Source of the DNA: Selenomonas sp.
GTDB lineage: Bacteria; Bacillota; Negativicutes; Selenomonadales; Selenomonadaceae
Reading direction: 5' to 3'
Assembly: GCA_003518745.1 (NCBI GenBank)
Contig: DOYB01000226.1
Coordinates: 1 to 17,141 of the forward strand
Length of the DNA: 17,141 nucleotides
Shown here: one piece after another, positions 15,529 through 17,141 of the stretch
Position numbering within the stretch: position 1 is the stretch's first letter
Layout of the letters: each line of letters starts with the position of its first letter
Position numbers and translations under genes: made by a program
Notes under the pieces: model-generated
Seen by the model: only the letters and a program-made list of their open reading frames with translations
Databases searched by the model: none
What the model was told of the DNA's origin: nothing

Positions 15529-15657
15529 CTAGTTCGATTTCCCTAATGTTCGTATAAATACAAGAAACTATCTGAACTTTATATGAATATTATATTCGTA
15601 ATGTCTGATATTGTCAAGAAAAGTTCGCAAAAGTTCGTTATATATCTCTAAAGTTCC
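15529..15657. promoter_or_regulatory. Array of AAAGTTCG-type half-sites around the XRE promoter
   Basis: On the plus strand AAAAGTTCG occurs at 15619-15627 and 15629-15637, TAAAGTTCC at 15649-15657, AATGTTCG at 15545-15552 and CTAGTTCG at 15529-15536. One copy is inverted, TGAACTTT at 15573-15580. The three best copies start 10 and 20 bases apart, so they lie on one face of the helix immediately upstream of the -35; the others flank the -10 and the leader. The layout suits a repressor, most simply the XRE protein. They do not form the GAAC-N4-GTTC spacing of Gram-positive LexA boxes. Confidence 0.65.
15589..15617 (-). promoter_or_regulatory. Perfect consensus promoter of the XRE-ImmA-secreted protein genes
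   Basis: On the minus strand TTGACA (15617-15612) and TATAAT (15594-15589) are separated by 17 bases, matching consensus at all twelve positions. Transcription would start near 15582, next to the inverted half-site TGAACTTT, with a leader of about 75 bases. A promoter this strong next to repeated sites implies repression. Confidence 0.9.
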
Positions 15658-15831
15658 GTTTTTAATACTTCTGATAAAATATACGGTCAAGATTCGGGAA
15701 ATTGGTGTTACAGTACTCTCAAGCAAGTCAGTCTGCAATATTCATCCTCCTACCTGATATTCTTCCACCTGGCATAGATTGCCCTTATCATTCCACTAAT
15801 ATTACTTCGCCACATCACCGATAAATCCAAC

Positions 15832-15858
15832 AAAAAAGCGAGCCATAACTGACTCGCT
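15832..15858 (-). terminator. Intrinsic terminator of the malY transcript
   Basis: AGCGAG (15837-15842) pairs with CTCGCT (15853-15858) around a ten-base loop, with CA/TG able to extend the loop pairing. On the minus strand six T follow (15837-15832). It starts 11 bases after the stop of the 28-codon frame, so that frame lies within the malY transcript. Confidence 0.88.
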
Positions 15859-15869
15859 CAAAATCAACA

Positions 15870-15956
15870 CTACACCTTTGACTTGAATGAAAAACCGACA
15901 TTGGCAATTCCTCCGACGGCCAAATACCTCAAAGCCTGCAGGTGCCATTCCTTCAT
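15870..15956 (-). CDS. Possible 28-residue peptide coupled to malY
   Basis: A short frame starts at an ATG (15956-15954) that overlaps the malY stop as ATGA and ends in TAG at 15872-15870, 11 bases before the terminator. The peptide begins MKEWHLQALRYLAVGGIAN and ends VGFSFKSKV: a basic-aromatic N-terminal helix, a small hydrophobic stretch (LAVGGIANVGF) and a basic tail, so it could associate with the membrane. An AGGG lies 3 bases upstream of the ATG, too close to be ideal, so translation would rely on coupling. It faintly recalls the N-terminus of GtrA-like membrane proteins (RYLAVGGIA), so it may instead be the stump of a truncated gene. No function can be assigned. Confidence 0.45.
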   Translation of the reverse strand: MKEWHLQALRYLAVGGIANVGFSFKSKV

Positions 15957-17141
15957 GTTCCCTGCGAATCGAGGCAATTTAACAGACGGTAAAGTCCCTC
16001 TTCCAATCTGTTCCAGGGACATGCCGCATTGATGCGTTGGAAACCCTTGCCCCCAGTACCGAAGATGTGCCCGCTGTCCAACCAGAGTTTACCTCTGTGG
16101 ATTATGATGTCATCAAGTTCCTTGTCAGAAAGTCCATATTTCGAGAAGTCCATCCACAGAAGATATGTCCCTTCCGGTTCTACCAGATTGACCAAGGGAA
16201 GATGATGGGCAAGAAATTCCTTTGTTCTCTGAAGGTTTCCTTCAAGATAGACAAGCAATTCCTTCAGCCATGGCTCCCCCTTTCCATAGGCCGCCTTTGC
16301 CGCAAACACCCCAAGGGCATTGGGCTGGCTGTAGCCTTCAGTATATAGCTCCTGCCGAAACATGTGTCGAAGAGCCTCATTCCTGATAAACACATGGGAA
16401 ATCTGCAATCCGGCCAGGTTGAATGTCTTGCTGGGACTGGTGCAGGTGATGGTGATATCGTCGATTTCGTCGGAAATACTGGCAAATACCGTATGCTTAA
16501 AGCCTTCGCGGACAAAATCGTGATGAATTTCATCGGCAATAACCACTACCCCATGCCGTTTGCAAATTTCACCTATGCGCTCCAGCTCATCCCTTTTCCA
16601 GACACGGCCTACGGGGTTGTGTGGGCTGCACATAATAAAGAGCTTCACTTCATTATCCTTGATTTTATTCTCAAAATCATCGAAGTCGATTTCATAGGCT
16701 ATTGGCCTGCCATCATTTTCCTTTCGCAGTACAAGTGGGCTTTCCACCAGCTTTCTATGATTCCCTAGTACAGAGGAGTAAAAGGGATAGTAGACAGGAG
16801 GGCAGATAAGCACAGAATCTCCTTCCCTTGTCAGAGCTCGTATAGCTGTGCAAATGGCAAAAACCACTCCTGGGGTGACTGTCATCGTCTTCATGTCAGG
16901 AGTCCAGTCATGCCGTGACCGCAACCAGTGTGACAGCACACTCAGGTAATCCTCCTTGATATCCGTATAGCCGAAAATCCCATGTTTGCTTCGGCGCACC
17001 AATTCCTCCACAACCGGATCAGGAGTACGGAAATCCATATCCGCCACCCAAAAAGGTAGCACATCTTCCGGCAATCCACGTTCCTTGGAAAAGTCGTATT
17101 TCAGGCAGGAGGTTCCCCTCCGATCTATCAATTCTTCAAAA
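15953..17141 (-). CDS. MalY/PatB-type C-S lyase (cystathionine beta-lyase), 5' end cut by window
   Basis: This PLP enzyme of aminotransferase fold class I splits C-S bonds of cystathionine or related cysteine conjugates to give thiol, pyruvate and ammonia. The visible part, about 395 residues, has LPFWVADMDFRTP near the start, PPVYYPFY, HNPVGR (171-176), ADEIHHD (199-205) and the PLP lysine Lys235 in TSPSKTFNLAGLQ (numbered from a TTG at 17131). All are typical of the MalY/PatB branch and not of ordinary aspartate aminotransferases. The frame stays open to the right edge and reads F-E-E-L before IDRRGT, as in family members that start a few residues earlier, so the true ATG probably lies just outside. 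The TTG at 17131 has no good ribosome site. Its activity complements cysK elsewhere in the window. A 28-codon frame overlaps its stop codon. Confidence 0.92.
   Translation of the reverse strand, partial: FEELIDRRGTSCLKYDFSKERGLPEDVLPFWVADMDFRTPDPVVEELVRRSKHGIFGYTDIKEDYLSVLSHWLRSRHDWTPDMKTMTVTPGVVFAICTAIRALTREGDSVLICPPVYYPFYSSVLGNHRKLVESPLVLRKENDGRPIAYEIDFDDFENKIKDNEVKLFIMCSPHNPVGRVWKRDELERIGEICKRHGVVVIADEIHHDFVREGFKHTVFASISDEIDDITITCTSPSKTFNLAGLQISHVFIRNEALRHMFRQELYTEGYSQPNALGVFAAKAAYGKGEPWLKELLVYLEGNLQRTKEFLAHHLPLVNLVEPEGTYLLWMDFSKYGLSDKELDDIIIHRGKLWLDSGHIFGTGGKGFQRINAACPWNRLEEGLYRLLNCLDSQGT

Larger units (their letters stand above)
15507..15869. other. Gene-poor control region upstream of the XRE gene
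   Basis: This interval of about 363 bases holds the XRE promoter, its half-site array and, at its right end, the terminator of the malY transcript. The part at about 15660-15830 shows no reading frame, repeat or RNA fold that I would support. A 56-codon minus-strand frame with a TTG start (15738-15568) crosses the XRE promoter and is treated as chance. Confidence 0.6.

Noticed and set aside
14058..15657. Prophage or integrative element suggested by the XRE/ImmA pair
   Set aside because: No integrase, excisionase, relaxase, structural genes or flanking att-like direct repeats are visible, and neighbours on both sides are housekeeping genes.
15529..15657. LexA (SOS) box reading of the GTTC repeats
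   Set aside because: Gram-positive LexA sites need GAAC-N4-GTTC. The copies here are mostly direct repeats at 10, 16 and 20 base spacing.
15568..15738. Minus-strand 56-codon frame starting at TTG with GGAGG seven bases upstream
   Set aside because: It runs through the perfect XRE promoter and its half-sites, is very AT-rich, and the product resembles nothing I know. The ribosome site is probably chance.

Overview
The window looks like an ordinary chromosomal segment of an anaerobic or facultative Firmicute. A Negativicutes/Selenomonadaceae-type genome is my best guess, but that is an inference from protein style and not a search result. Supporting signs are strong AGGAGG-type ribosome binding sites, near-consensus TTGACA/TATAAT promoters, U-rich intrinsic terminators, a CymR-type Rrf2 regulator beside cysK, two chemoreceptors and an XRE/ImmA pair. 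Every gene is on the minus strand except cymR.

Layout, left to right. At 1-2061 there is an NRPS-like adenylation plus carrier protein gene broken into three frames by two apparent single-base losses, followed by the ATG of a coupled gene that runs off the left edge. At 2062-2511 there is a small coiled-coil (DUF4315-like) protein with a clear promoter and terminator, then a plus-oriented terminator that serves no visible gene. At 2512-5060 a gluzincin metallopeptidase (flagellinolysin-like) lies just downstream of a single-Cache chemoreceptor. At 5198-6223 there is a Na+/Ca2+ exchanger-family antiporter. At 6421-8137 cysK and cymR are divergent around a 343-base control region. At 8251-10344 there is a second, double-Cache chemoreceptor. 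At 10504-12707 there is an acetolactate decarboxylase with an export signal, an NlpC/P60-type cell-wall hydrolase and a VOC-fold protein. At 12858-13979 there is alanine dehydrogenase. At 14058-15506 there is a likely operon of XRE regulator, ImmA-type protease and a small secreted protein, with an array of repeated half-sites around its promoter. At 15870-17141 there is a MalY/PatB C-S lyase cut by the right edge, followed by a 28-codon reading frame coupled by an ATGA overlap and then a terminator.

How the genes fit together. Sulfur amino-acid metabolism is the clearest theme: CysK makes cysteine, CymR probably represses sulfur genes in complex with CysK, and MalY/PatB splits C-S bonds to release thiol or sulfide plus pyruvate and ammonia. 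Alanine dehydrogenase and acetolactate decarboxylase both sit near pyruvate. The chemoreceptors, metallopeptidase, cell-wall hydrolase and two exported proteins suggest a motile cell that invests in sensing and surface biochemistry. I see no complete mobile element, CRISPR array, tRNA or rRNA. No single element amounts to a clearly new defence or mobile system. The best leads are the XRE-ImmA-secreted protein cassette with its phased operators, the exported acetolactate decarboxylase, the ATGA-coupled 28-residue peptide, and the broken adenylation gene whose amino-group-binding Asp is replaced.
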